Shown piece after piece: positions 20,841 to 34,400 of a stretch of 64,000 bases of DNA. Below the pieces are notes generated by a model, which was given only the letters and a program-made list of their open reading frames with translations, was not told the DNA's origin and did no database searches. The stretch comes from Campylorhamphus procurvoides (Eukaryota; Chordata; Aves; Passeriformes; Dendrocolaptidae). Position 1 is the first letter of the stretch. Each line of letters starts with the position of its first letter. Location of the stretch: NCBI GenBank assembly GCA_013396655.1, contig WBMV01001238.1, forward strand, positions 281,290 through 345,289. Direction: 5' to 3'. The translations under genes and the position numbers were made by a program.

Positions 20841-22614
20841 GTTCAATAGTTGACCTAAAATTAAAATTCCTTGTTCGGACAACTAAACCTGTTTGCTTTC
20901 TTTTGATTATTTTGGAGTTTATTCCCTGTCAGCTGCTACATCGGGGTAACTTAGTGTCACACTTGGGCTTTTCTGAAACTGCCATGTCTTGAGTTGCCAT
21001 TCAGGATGCAGCCAGCTCAAAGTACGGACGGAAAACGTTCTCTTACTTATTTGTTAATGAGCATGATTGTGCTCCTATCCCTAGTTTCTTGTCAAGGTTT
21101 AATTGTATTTTACTTTTTTACAAAGCAGAAAACAAACCTGCTTTTGACAAAAGACAGATCCAAGAACTCAGTGCCAGAGGCTGCTAGTATACCCCTGTTG
21201 CCTCTCCTCTCCTGCAAGAACTGACTTGTCCTTACACATGCTATATGGTTATCTTGTTTGGGGATTCTGGTGGCCCTTAAGCAAAGCATTGGCCCCTGCA
21301 TTTGGTTACCCTTACTGGTCCCAGCAGAGCAGTTATCTAATGTTTTAAAACTGTTTCAAAATGGTTTCAATCATCTTTGGTGTATTTCTTAATTGCAGTG
21401 AACATGTAAAATTAGGACAGCCGTTGAATTTGAATTCATAACCACTTAATCAAATGTTTATGGTCATTGATCTTAAAGCTCTGCTCTCTAAGGACTATGA
21501 ACAGCTCTGTTGGTTTTGCCAAAGGAGGCTTGTCAAAAGAATTTAGATTGCCAGCATCAGAATTCCTTAGAACTGTTGTTTGTGCACTGGCAATCTGATT
21601 CAGAAAGCTTATGTAGTCTAAATTTTCTAGCAGTTAGGGTTTGCCTTTTATAGAATAAGTGACCAAACCAACACTTCCTACCCAGTCTTCATCCTGTGGT
21701 CTAGGAGCCTGGGGAAAAGACACAGGTGCTTAAGCTGGCATGGGTTGGCGAGAATTTGGCAGAACCATAGAAACAACCACTTGAGATTGAGTTGCTGGAA
21801 TACTGGAAGTCTCATTTTAAGAGGTAAGTGATGCAAACAAGGGTCTGACAAGAATTTGGCTTTGCCAGTCTGGTGTCCTGACTTCCAGTAGGCTGGGAAT
21901 CATAGTTCAACCCATGCATTCTGCAGTTCAGCATGCATGTGGAAGCATCTAAGGTAAAAAGGAGAGAGCCCTTTCTATTATGAAAGACTGCCCTGGCCAA
22001 TATACTTGTCTGTTATAAAAGGAGTAAGTGAAGAATGAGGGAGAAGGCCACCTTTATTTATGGTCACTTGAGCTGCTTCCTGCTTTTGGAGTGTTCTGGT
22101 CACAGGAATCAAAGCTGCTGGTTTTGTTTAGTTTGTGTCTGTGTTGCTGTTTCATAAGTGAAATGCCTGATTTCTAGGCCAATATTGAAGTCTTGTAGCC
22201 CTGTTTACAGAATTCTTTAACTGCTGAATGGGAGTGGTAGATTTCAGTACTTTCTACTAATGGAAGGGTGTCTTCCGAGGTACAGTCTGCCAAGTGCAAT
22301 GGAAGCAAATGGCACTGGTCACAGACCTTTTGGATGAAGTGTGCTTCCACATGCTTCTGTGATTGTGAAATGGGTAAGCCTTAGGTCACTCTAGGCAAAT
22401 TTCTGCATATCTGTCTGTAGGAGCACTGCAATTTCAGGTTTGTTAAATATAGTGGAGGTTCTTAAGCTTTATACTAGCAAAAACCAGAAACCTCTGTGGC
22501 TCAACACTGCAGTAAAATGGTTGCTGGTGTTTTATGCTAAACTGGGTAGTGAAGTGGACGATCTTGGGCCTAAAGACTAATGGTTCCTTAATGAGTAGGC
22601 TTAGGGGGATATCC
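20841..22614. other. Downstream flank of CALM2, no gene seen
   Basis: Unique-looking AT-rich DNA. Open frames are short and none resembles a known protein. Confidence 0.6.
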
Positions 22615-22893
22615 TATTAATCCCTGATGGGAGGGAATGAAGACAGCCAGATTAATCTCAGTAGCACCCACTGGCAGGATAAGGGGCAAGGGGCACAAAT
22701 TTGACTACCAGGTTCTATCTGAACAGGAGAAAAGACTTTTACAGTGAGAATGGTAAAACTCAGATTGTGGAGTCTGCAGATTTCAAACCTAGCTGATGGG
22801 GTCCTGGGCAAACGGCTCCAGCAGATTCTGTGTTGAGCAGGGGGTTAGACTAGGTCATCTTAAGAGGTCTGTCCCAAGCTAAATGATTCTCAG
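22615..22893 (+). mobile_element. CR1 LINE 3' fragment, plus strand, diverged
   Basis: The order matches the 3' part of a CR1: a CTCAGTAGCACCCACTGGCAGGATAAGG stretch, GGGGCACAAATT, GAACAGGAGAAAAGACTTTTACAGTGAG, then TTGAGCAGGGGGTTAGACTAGGTCATC and an ending AAATGATTCT. These are the end of the reverse-transcriptase ORF and the 3' UTR of an older CR1 subfamily, judged from memory of the consensus. It is 5'-truncated as usual. Confidence 0.82.
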
Positions 22894-25800
22894 AAGCCCC
22901 TGCTAGCTTCCTGGGTTTACCGAGCCCAACACTACTTTTACATGGTGTTCTTCCCCAGTGAAGGGAGATGCAGAGTTGTTTGCTACAGCCTGGTGAGTTT
23001 TGGAGTACATCTCTTCAGTCATCCTAGTAGTGTTAGGAGATGCAGGCAGGACTAAAACACTACCTCAAGGTTGTGAGCTGTCCTGAAAAAAAGTACTTCC
23101 CCAGTCACTTGTGGCTGTGGAGTTTTAAAGTGACAAATACACGGCTGGATGAGGAATAGTAGTTGGTAAGTTTGCAGCCTGTTAAGATAACGGCTAATAA
23201 TGATAGCTGATAGCTAATAGCTAAAGGAGAAGGTAAGTGAGGATTAAGGGCCTGCTAATAAGATCAGTCTTATTATTTGAGTGATACTATGGCTCAGAAG
23301 GCAGATGAGCATGTAATGCAGGAGTGCAGCTGATGGATCTACTATAGGCAGTGCACACTGAGTATTCAGTCTTTCGGCCATTGGTCTCTAAAGACTTGGC
23401 TCTCAGCAGTGAGGCACCTGTGTCTACATCACACTTGGTCCACCCTTGGAAACTGTTTGCTAAAAACATGGACACAATCAGTTGCAAAATTCCTGCTGTC
23501 TTGTATTTATGTGTACCACCTCCATGACTGTATCATGCTTACTGAACAGGGAGTTAGTGCAGTTAAGAGAAAAGCTGTGTTAAACTGGTTTACTGAGTAA
23601 GTAAAGGGAGTTCCCATAGTTCATGATTAGTCCCATTGCTGGACATTTCCAGGGAGGGTGGGTGGGAAATATTAGACACTTCAAAAGTTCTCAGTGAAAT
23701 ACTGTGTTTAAAAATTACCTTTCTATTGAAGTCATGCTGTAATAGACAGTTAAGGAAGTTTAAGTCAGTCTGTCAAACAATAGAATTCTCAGTTTAAAAC
23801 GTTCAACTCAGGAAAACTTCTGTAAAAATGAATCTTGAGAATTTTTGCCAAGTGAGAACAGTAGGTACTTGAGATGACAGTGAAGATGAATATGCTGGGG
23901 TGTGCAGTCTGAGTATAGAGGAAAAAAATGTCATGTTTGGCCCAAAGGGACAATTAAAAATAAACTTGGGTGCTGTATATTAAACCTATGTTTTAACAGA
24001 ACCTTGTAAAGGAGAACAACTTTGAGTTTGTTAGCGTAAATGTATATCATATCATATAGCATCTCCTTAGCTATCTCTTTTCTACCAAAATCTACCTTTA
24101 TCATTAGTACAGATCTGTAATTAGAATGAGAATAACCATCTTGTATCTGCTCCAGTTTCTGGTTTTGAAAAAGGTTCCTACAAGAACAGTCACAGCTTGA
24201 CAGGTTATCTATTTACTCTGTACAGAAGAATTGAGGTGTTGATAGCTGTGTATACACTTGAGGGGGGGGGAGGGGGACAACAGGATTTTTAGGGCTTGCA
24301 GTAAGCTTGCAAAGAAAATGCTGGAGTGGGGATGAGGACTTTTCCTGTTTCCCATAAGGACAAGTCTGATGTCCTAATGTTATCTTCAGCTTATGTAAAT
24401 GGCAGTTTGTATTTGAAATTGACGACTCCCTTCTAGCTGCTTCATAGAAGAAATGCTTCCTGTGGCATTTTTAATGTGAACTGTGGAGAAGAGGGCATTT
24501 CAGTGTCTTAAACTTGAGAGTCCTGAGATACTGTTCAAGAAACTGTATAGTGATCAACTCGGACACCTTCAGTTGTAGAGGATTGGGTAAAGATGACTTT
24601 AATGATAGTAACCTAAAGATGAGGCGTATTCCCTGCAAAACTCTGGGTGGGTGATGTGACAGTAACTCTTGGTAAGATTATTGAGTTTCAGCAGCTTATT
24701 GAAGAATGGTTTTTGCTGCATGCTGCATGTATGTAGAGTAGCAGATAGTTGCTGCTCTTAGGTTTTGCCTTACTAACAGGATGTGCAGTGTTATGTACAA
24801 TTGCACACTGATAGTTGGCATTTTTTAAGAGGAGCTGAAGTGAAAGTAGGGGACAGGGAAAAGAAAGGGGAAGAATGTAAAATTAAGAGAGTAGCATAGG
24901 AGGAAGAGAAAATAAGTTTAATGCAGACATCTAATAATTGGTGTAAGATAAAGTCCACTGCTGTTTTTGGAATAATAGCAAGATCCTAGGGCTGGAACCC
25001 CTGCCTTGCTCCTCCAGGGCGTTCTCAAATGGCAAGGGTGGCATCTGGGTTCATTGTTATATTTCTAGTGGCCCAAATAGCTGGGATAGAGTATTTAGAT
25101 TGTTCAAACTACATAATCCTCATCTTGCAGATCAGACCTTTGGGTAGGCATGTACTTGCTCAGGAGTTAAACTTCCCAATTAGTAAACCAGTACTTTTAT
25201 CAGTAGTAATTGACACCTTGATGAGCAAACAATACCAGCTCTCCACTCAGCCCTCTCCCTTAGTCATTGAGGTATCACCATCCTGTGGTGCTGGCTGGTT
25301 CCGTGTGTGACAAGGCCACCCACAGAGGTCAGACAGGTACTCCCTTTACTTTCAGGTCCAACAAGCTCCAAGCTTGGATTAGTCACTGACTGTATTGTCA
25401 CAGCAGCACATCCCTGGTCCTGTCGTACCTTCTTAAAAGGTACATGCTTTTTGGGAGCCAGAAAAGTGCTCTTGAGAGAAGGAATTTCAACAAAATTTTA
25501 TGTCTTCAGGATTATAGAAAAGTTGTCTGTTGCTGGGATAAGAGCTAATTATTTTCTTTGTTTTAAACTAAACCGGAAGTTTTTCTCACCCTGCTAAAAT
25601 ACACTGCTATTGAGATAAAAGAGGAAAAAATGAAATTCAGTGCTCTCCTCTCCTCCCAATCTGTCACAATTTGTGAAATATGAGATTTGCAACCCCAGGA
25701 AGACTGGGGGGTTTCACAGTTCCCTCCCTCTCTCTCAGTCTTTCAGCCTCTGACTACCTTAATTTTTTTTCTATTAAATAGCCACTGTTTTTCTAATATG

Positions 25801-28800
25801 AACTAAACTTGAGACCTTCAAAAGAAAGACCTTTGAAGCTCCCTCTGTGTGTGAAGTGGAAATGCAAAGTCTTGTTGCTGCCAAATCAGTCACACAGACT
25901 AGGAAAATCATAAGTCAAGGTGTGCTCTGAAGCTCTGTGGTCAGTGCAGTCTACACTGATTCAAAAGGTCTTGAATATGCTTAGAAACAAAGCTTCCTCA
26001 TGGATGAGGATGTGTGAAAATTTCCTAAAATTTGGAATTGATTCACAAAGTAATATGTCATTAGAATTTTTCCTTTTAAGGATGGTAGAACTACAACAGA
26101 TTACCTAATTGATTTGCAATTTCAACCGTGAGAATGCTAGGCATTTTTCCATGGAATTAATATTGGCATTTATTTATACATATGTTGCATTTTAAAAGGC
26201 TGCCAAGAGAAAAAGTATTAGAGGATTGTCTTCTGCCGACTCTCTGTGGAAGCCATCCCCACCAGGCAGGTTAACAAGGCAGTTTGCAGGACTATCTGAA
26301 AGCAAGAGCAAAAGAGCACTTTCAGCAATTCTTCTTGTCACTTTAATCATTCATTTTTCTACCACTAAGACAAGTTTTCTTCATTTTTGAAATAGACTAT
26401 GATGCCTAGGCTAATTATGCAGGGAAGTTATGCCTCTCAGCTAGCTTTTTCATCCTCTCCTGCTCTCATACTATTGCAGCATAACTGGATTGATGTTGTG
26501 GGGGTTTCTGCAGGCAGTGGCTTCCCTAATAGCCTTTAAAATCCTTTTGTGGTTCCGTACTCGGCTTTGGAAGGAATTCTACAAAGCAATTTCCTTCTGG
26601 CAGCTTTTTCTTTCCCTCGAATTTGCCCACGTTCTGCCTGTCCCTAAGGAAGTGTTAGCTAAGGAGACCCATCTCCACATACCCTGAAGAAGTGTTCACA
26701 TGACCTGAAAAAAGGAAGCTGGAAGTCTCTCACAGGATGGCCCAATTTGCCATGCTGTAGATTCGTCATTTATCTGGCATAAATTACACTTGAGCATGGG
26801 GTTTAATGCCAAGGTTCTGATAAATTCTCTTTGGCTGCTAAAGAGACTTATAAAATGGTTTTGCTGTTTTGTTCTTATCAAAAAGTAACCTTTACTACAA
26901 AAGCAATAAAATTGGGGATGGGGTTAGGGGGGAAAGTTTCATATCCATGGTCCTTGCTTTCTTGGCTGCCTCTATTTAAAGATAAGTCTGCTGGCTATGC
27001 TAGCAGTTCAAAAATAATAAAAATCAGTCATTTGCTTGTGAAGCAGATTGGAAGTACCTACATCAATCCTGAGACCTTATTCCTCATCTGCATCTGAGAG
27101 AAAAGTACCTCTTTGCAATCTGTCTTGTGAAGTGCAGGCAAGCAGCTATTGAGGTAATTTGCTGAACAGTCTTAAGCAAACTGGCAGTTTTGAGAACATC
27201 TGACGCAATTACATTTTATATCAGAAGCGTGGGGAAAAGGCACCAGTATTCAAATGTGTGTGTTTATTTCTTCAGCCCCCATCCAGCCATCTCTTCTGCA
27301 CCCAGCCAAAGGAGGATGTTCTCACCAAAAATGCTAATCATGCTCATTCACTGTTGGCTTAGCAGGATGAAAGAAGGCATAAAAATGGTATCCTTCACCT
27401 GAGTTGCACCTTGTTTCCTCAAAGGAGAGAGGCAGACTCTAGCTTGCCAATCATCCCAAAGGGCAGAACTTCACTGCTGATCTAGTATGTCTCTGAGGAA
27501 CACTAGAGTCTTTCCAGACAAGAGGCTTCTCTTACCTTGGAAACATGTCTGTAGCTCTGGATTGTTTAGCTAGTTCAATAATTTTCTTAAGAATCTATTT
27601 ATCATTTTACGGATGAAACAATTAGGGTGCAATATGAGTTTGTGCTTTCATCAGTCTTTGACTAATTTGTAATTAAAATGAAGATGAATTGGTAGTTTCC
27701 ATTTCCAATAAGCTTTCGGAGAATAAGCCACACATGAAAGTCAGCTTATCTGTTCAATCAGGCAATGCTAATTTAAGGTAGTTATGCAGTATGAGATTGT
27801 CTTCAAGAAGCCCAGCTCAACAAGTGAAGCCCACACACAGTTTTAAAGAAGGCAAAGGGGGACTGTCTATGTATCTGTAAACCACAAGCTTGTGTCTTGC
27901 TTCCATGTGCTTCAGCATGCTTTCTTCCTATTTTTGGAGATATGACAGGGAAAATGATGGCAACATACATGTTTAAAAACACCATGAAGAAATCCCAGCA
28001 TCTTATGCCTTAGAGACAAAGTAAGCATTTTTATAGAAATAGAGGGAGAAAAACAATACCTGTCACTCACTTTCAGGGTGGAGGCTCTAGGGAGCTAATA
28101 TATGACCTGTAATATCTACTTCATTTGCACTCTAAAGTATGTTCCTCAGAATATTTTGCTTTTGTATTTTCCCAATTTTCATGTACAAGAAGTTTTGGGG
28201 TGTTTTATTCCCCCAAATAGACATTTGGGTGGTATAGCTAAAGGTCCACATTTTTGCATATTTATCCTATTCCCCCAGTTCTCACCATGCATCTCCCCTT
28301 TGTGGATGCAAGCAATTCCAAAATAAACCTGCATATTCAACTTCTGAGTTACTTTCTGGGAAAAGCAGAGCCACTGCTACTCCTTCATCCTCTTGGTCTT
28401 ATCTTCTGTTCAAAATACAGAGCAACTCTGTTTAATTGTTTGATGAACTCCAGTAATTCTGACCTTTTCTGGTCCACACTTATTCTTGTGAGAGAACTTA
28501 ATCTTGCCAACAAACAGGGGTACTTTCAGCTCCGCTGCTCAAAAGTTGTCTATCCTTGTGAGCGGTATTTTTTTTGCTGTGAACCTCTGTGGATGACACA
28601 GCAGAGGGAACAGGAGACTGTCTAGTGTGACAGGTATGCAGCAACAAGCTCTTGACCTCTTGAACAAAGATTTTTACCTCTTCAGTGAAGCTTAGAAGGC
28701 TGTTCAGGGCATCTGCAGAAGACCATTTATTGCAGCCCATGTAAACCTGCTACCAGGCAGAAAATGGCCCCAGTCCAGAACCTTAATATTGCTCATGATA

Positions 28801-31380
28801 CATATATATTCTAATTCACTTAACATGGGGAGGGCCCTTCTCCTCTGCTAACTTGCAGCCTCCAAGCAGATCCTAGCCAGGAAATTCTTTTCCAGGCTTA
28901 CTTGCTCACTGGCACAGCACAGCAATCTCAGTAATGTGGGGATGGAAACAAAAGTGGCATATAAATTTTGAGCCATTCAGTCAGGCTAGCCTGCAGCAAT
29001 GAGTCTGACAGTCTCAGCTCAATTTAAATTAACTTACCAAAGAGCTTGGGATGTTTGCCATTTATAGGTCTTCCATTTTTGCTTGAAGACTTATGTATTT
29101 AATTTTTATCCTGAAGTGTTTATTTTTCCCCCAAACATCCTCTACTATATAGAGTTTTGCACAGTTGTGTAATTAAGAATGGTGAAAGAATTGCAACCTC
29201 AGCTTTATGGGGAGCTGTGCTTAAGCGAGATCAGAATCTTGAAAAATACCTATGCAAAATGATGGGCCCTACTTGTGAGTCAGTTTCTACCTTCAGTTCC
29301 ACCACATTGTTCTTCTCTGTTGTGTGAAAGTCTGGGAAGAATCAATAGCTTAAAGGTCATGTCATCCTCCTGTCTGTGAGGACATTTTCTTCCAGGATAT
29401 TAACAGTCCTCCAAAACAGTAAGCCCTCAGCTCTCCTCCAGCTCTCAGGTTTGCATGCAAGTAAGTAAATCAGATGAAAATTGTGATAGGGAAACCAACT
29501 TATGTATTTCAACGTTGGAGCACACCTGTGACTCCCATTTATTTGCTTCAACTAAAGGCCACTGAAGTCTCCTGTTAATCACAGTGGTATCTGGATCAAG
29601 CCCTGTCTTGACCATCTGTGTGCTAGGTGCTGATACAGCATATTCTTAAGGATATGCTTAATTCCATCCCCATTTAAGAAAGCAATTAAGTGTGTGATTA
29701 TCTTGAGTAAGAGGTTGAAGCCTGTGCTGAAAGTCAAGCAGGATCTTTGCTGAACCGGGACTTAAATCATTACTTACACTATCCCCATTCAGCATGTGGA
29801 AAACGGGGCTTCTGCAGGCACACAATCCTGGTAGATATTGCTGTGGACACAGGTCTTTTTAAACCAGAGCTACCTAAAATCCAGCCATTTTCAAGAAAAA
29901 CAATCTGGCTTGTTTGTGCCCTGTCATGTACACAGGCCCTTCCTGTTGCAGTAAATATGGCTACACTGCCTGAGGGCACTGGCAATGAAAACCAGGTATT
30001 TTGAAGCAGAAATTGATTGAAGCGATTGACAAAACAGAAACCGTGACAAGAGCACCTCAACTCAATAATTGCTTCTTTTTCAGAGTCCACGTGGTTTGTT
30101 TTGTTCCGTAGTATGGAAGCCCTCAAAAATTTACTTCACTCCAGTAAGCACTATGCAAACGAATATTTCTGCTAATAAAATATCCATGGCCATCTGAAAT
30201 ACAAAACATGTACATAGATTGCCATGTGCTGGCTGAGGCATAAGAGCTCTGTGTGTGACCTGAGCACATGAGAAGCAATTCAGATCAGCCTAGCACTAGC
30301 TAAGCTGGCAGTCCAGAGGGCTGTGAGAGCCTCATATAAATAAACTTGCACTTGCCAGAGACTAGAGATGTTGCTAATTGAGATCCAGTGAGTCTCTCTG
30401 TGGTGGCCTAAGTTGCCTCCCCCAGTTGCTGGCTTGGAGGTTGCCCCTTTCCACAGCAAAAGCAAGCAGAACTGCCCCACCTCAGTTGCTTTATTGCCAC
30501 AGTTTGCTTCTTGCTTTAAACTGCAGGTGAACTGAAACTCAAGCTAAACTAACAGACTTCACACTGAAGGTTTTGAGGCACTGACTATATTCTCTTGACT
30601 TCACTGTGAGCATGACAACCACAAATATAGTATTAGTAACTCCTGAAATGATTGCATAAAGGCGTAATAAGCGCTTCTATTAATACCCTAGCAGTCAACA
30701 GCAACTTCATCTCAGCTGGTGAGGGAGGTCCTGTGCCTTTTGTACTCTGGCACACCAGGGCATCAGTGTTTTAAGCACAGCTTGCAGAGAACTGTATTGC
30801 AGGAATTGTATTTTTAATGGCAATGAGACAGCTGCTGGGAAAAAGGCAACACATCAGCACATGTTTACAGGATTTTGGCCAGAATGTCTTCAGAAGGCTA
30901 CTAAAAGCTTTCCTTTTGTGACAATTCAGTCTTGAAGGTGCTTTATGGGATGCATAGTGAAAAGCAATATATGCTAACCAGCCTCTAAAAAAATAGACAA
31001 GATAAACAGTTTTATTTCTTCCCTTGTAAGGGTTTAGAAGAACTAAGAGTGTCTGCCAGACTTACAAGGAGGTGTATTTTGGCGGTGCAGCTAAGATGAA
31101 TTCAGATTGTAGAGGAGCCAAAGGATGAATATTTCTGCAGTTGAAAACAAGAGCGAATGCGTTGTATGCATATCATATCTATGTGGTAGAAAAAAAATTG
31201 TTTCTTGCTTAAATTACAATTCCATAAAATTTAGAATGCCTTCAGCCCTTTTAGTTTTGAGGCCGATTTTAATTGTTTCAATAGTAGCCTGACTTCCCTG
31301 GCCTCTGTAATACAATTCCTGATTTACTGCTAGAGATCAAGGTCTAGACCACTGCAGCTCCATTTTACTACTTCATTCAA
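22894..31380. other. Intergenic, no gene seen
   Basis: No supported exon. Weak MIR-like pieces may lie at 25111-25160 and 27597-27640. A G-rich run is at 24262-24276. The longest frames (about 115-123 codons at 28254-28625 and 29779-30126) lack recognisable motifs. Confidence 0.55.
27597..27640 (-). repeat. Possible MIR/L2-like relic
   Basis: The words TTATCATTTTACGGATGAAA resemble the conserved core shared by MIR and L2 3' ends. The match is very short. A similar faint piece is at 25111-25160. Confidence 0.3.
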
Positions 31381-31406
31381 ATATATTATTATATATTATA
31401 TATATA
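31381..31406. repeat. AT-rich low-complexity tract
   Basis: The tract contains only A and T, with repeated TATAT units. Confidence 0.85.
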
Positions 31407-34400
31407 CCCAATTCAATGTATTTGGTATGATGTTCATTAAATTGTGAGCTATCACTGCACAGGCAATACCAACCTGTGTATCTATACTTCCCATCTGTGG
31501 GTCCAGCACCCCACTGAATAGTCCTCTAGTCACACTGCTTCCAGTAAATTTAAGACAAAATAAAAAGGCAAAAAAAACCCCAGTCTGAGGTATTCCCACT
31601 GAAGAATGCTCAAGTTACCCTACCACTAGAGTATTACAGAAGAGGGAATCGCTTCAAACAGAGGGACTGTGATTTAAAAGCTGGTGTCTTCAGTTTACCT
31701 GACTGAATTTGCTAAATTGGAAATGCAGGTATTGCTGCAGTCTCTTCTTCCAGCAGAACTAGATGATGGGCCATGCTGAGCAGATGGAAGATGGCAGTCT
31801 CCAGTCGTTACTACATTTCCCAAACTGGACATCTGTCATGGCCCAAGTTAGACACCTAAGGGAATCTCTCCATGACCTTCTGCAGGAAGGCTTAGGCTTC
31901 CTCTGCCCACATCCCAAGCAGGTGCATGCTTCAGACAGAAGAGAAACTGAGCAGGCATGTCAAGGGGGCAGTAAGCATGAGTTAAATGTTCTCAGCCTCC
32001 TAGCAGGATTACTAGATCAGGTCTGGGACTCTACTAGTGAGAACCACACTCCTGGCTCCAAGTGGCTTGTGTAACACAGTTCAGCAGAACTAAGGTGTGA
32101 CACAGAGAGGATTGGTGGAAGAGATGGCCAAAATATTGCCTGACCAAAGCATCTTGCCTACCATGCCCCCAGCACACTGCAGACTGTAAATCCAATTCCC
32201 AGGTGCTTCATTCCCCTCATTCACTTCATGTGGATGACAAGCACTTATGTCCGTGTTGTGAACAGCAGCATTTCATTTTGCTTTTAGGTGTGGCATTATT
32301 AGCATTATAGCATCCAAAATGGCACTAAATATTGATGTGTTATTTTGGATCTTCCCTGAGGGCCAGAATTGACTTTTTAAAAAATCATATTTTGTTAGGA
32401 AATGTGTTCAGGGGCCTATTAATCTCTCTACAGCTGACACTCAAGGCCGTCTGTGCAGCAATTTGTTACAACGCCACTAAACCTGGCACTTTAATTATGG
32501 GATGCCAGTTCTTGCTTCTCTGTTGTGAAGTGAACATAAAGTCATCATTTGTTTCTATTTTTGCATGAAAATGATTCACAATGTAGAACGTACTGTACTA
32601 CAAAAGGGATGGAAGAAAATAGTTCCATGGTACATGTTGGGAGACAGAAGCAATGGCTTGCTGCTGTGATTCACGCTTGTACTGCCCAGGCATTCCAAAA
32701 ATGGCTTTCTTCACAATTAGCCACAAAATATGTAAACCATAAAAGGAAAACCATCGGTCTGACGGCAAGTGATTCCGGCTGGCTGCTTGAAAAAAAGGAA
32801 GGGGATAATTCATAGAGCAGGTGAAATGTCAAAACTTACTGGGCATCTTCTCCTAATTAACTTCATAATCAGGCAACCCAAACTGTGAGTCTTTGCCTTG
32901 GAACTGAAAAGACAACTGCGCTTCAAAAATCAATAGGGTCTGCTGAGAACCAACCCCTGATAACTATTAATGGTTTGTGAGTGGCATAAGCGCCCGTGTG
33001 CAGCCACTTGGTGAGGACAGGGGCACGTAAGGGGTGGCTGAGCTGCAGCCCTGCTTCCCTGGGCAGCTGAGGGGCTGCTGCCCACATATTCCCTGTGGAA
33101 CAGACTTGGCAGAGAGAAGGCAGTGAGTAGGCTGAGCCCTGGCAGATTGCTCTTCCCCCAGCACAACCAAAAAGTGAAAACAACGCTGCTGAGAGCACTC
33201 AGCTGGATGTCAGCTGAAATATGAAAATGTGGGCGTTGCTTCCCTCAACAAGTCTGCATCTTTGGGATCTCCTTGAGCTTGGCATAACCAGGTACATCCC
33301 AAGGGCAATGTGCTCCTTCCAAGGCTTTTTGTGAGGTCTGAGGATCTGTAATCTTTGACTAGGCAAAATTTCCAGTAATGCTACAGGGTGAACTCCAGCT
33401 ATAGCAAATGACGCCCCTCCTACAATTTTTAAGCAGAGTATTTATTAACACATGCCTCCTGAGAGCCTTTGACATGTACTCTGGGAAAATTTACATACAC
33501 AACTGTAACTACAGAAGCAAGAGCAATTTATTACAGCTGCTAATTCATTTTTTAAAAAAATCAGAATTAGTAGTGATGATGCTTGTGTATGCTCTGCCCT
33601 GTGTCTGTCATACTTAACTTAGCCATGGTCTTGACTATATTTCTCACAGTAGAGAGGGAGGCCCTTTTACCTTTTGGGACTGAATCTGTTTACTGATCAA
33701 CAATCTTAGGGTGCCGCTATTTTCTAGATGTCTGATGGAAATGAGAAAAGGATGGGTTTTTTTGTGTTTTTTTTCTTAAATCCTACAAAAGAAGTTATCT
33801 GTGCCTTGTCATATTTATAGTTCTAGAAAGAATAGTATCCTTAGGAAATAAAATAAACATCACTACAGTTTCCTCAGTGTTTGAAAATATGGCAAAGGAT
33901 TGTCTTAATACCAATTATCACGGGACAGACTTTCTCATTTCAGTAAATGCTAACCTTTTGTATGAAAATCCTTTAGGATCTCATTATCTTTTCCATGCCA
34001 GGTAACCTATTGTGGTAGGAGAGCCATTCTGAGTAAACAGCAACTTCTTAAATGAGTTACAGATACTGCTATTATACAATAATTTGCAACAAATTACCTG
34101 TAACACCTTGCGGCCTTGGAATTTCAGCCTGAATCTGGTGTGTTTTATGGACAAACTAGACCTGCTTGGCTGCTGATTTGGAGAACACCTTTACACCTTC
34201 TGTTTATTTTGCTGTGTAGTTTTCTGTGCCAGCAATGTTCTCGTTTGACCTTGAGGCAAAAGGCATCCCTGATGACATTTTTTATCATATACCCTAAGTA
34301 ATCTCATAAGCAACTGCTCCCCTTCTAAATTTCATCATCATCATCATAATGACACAAACTGATGCACTAGTGCAGTGCCACTATCTGTAGAGACCAGCTT

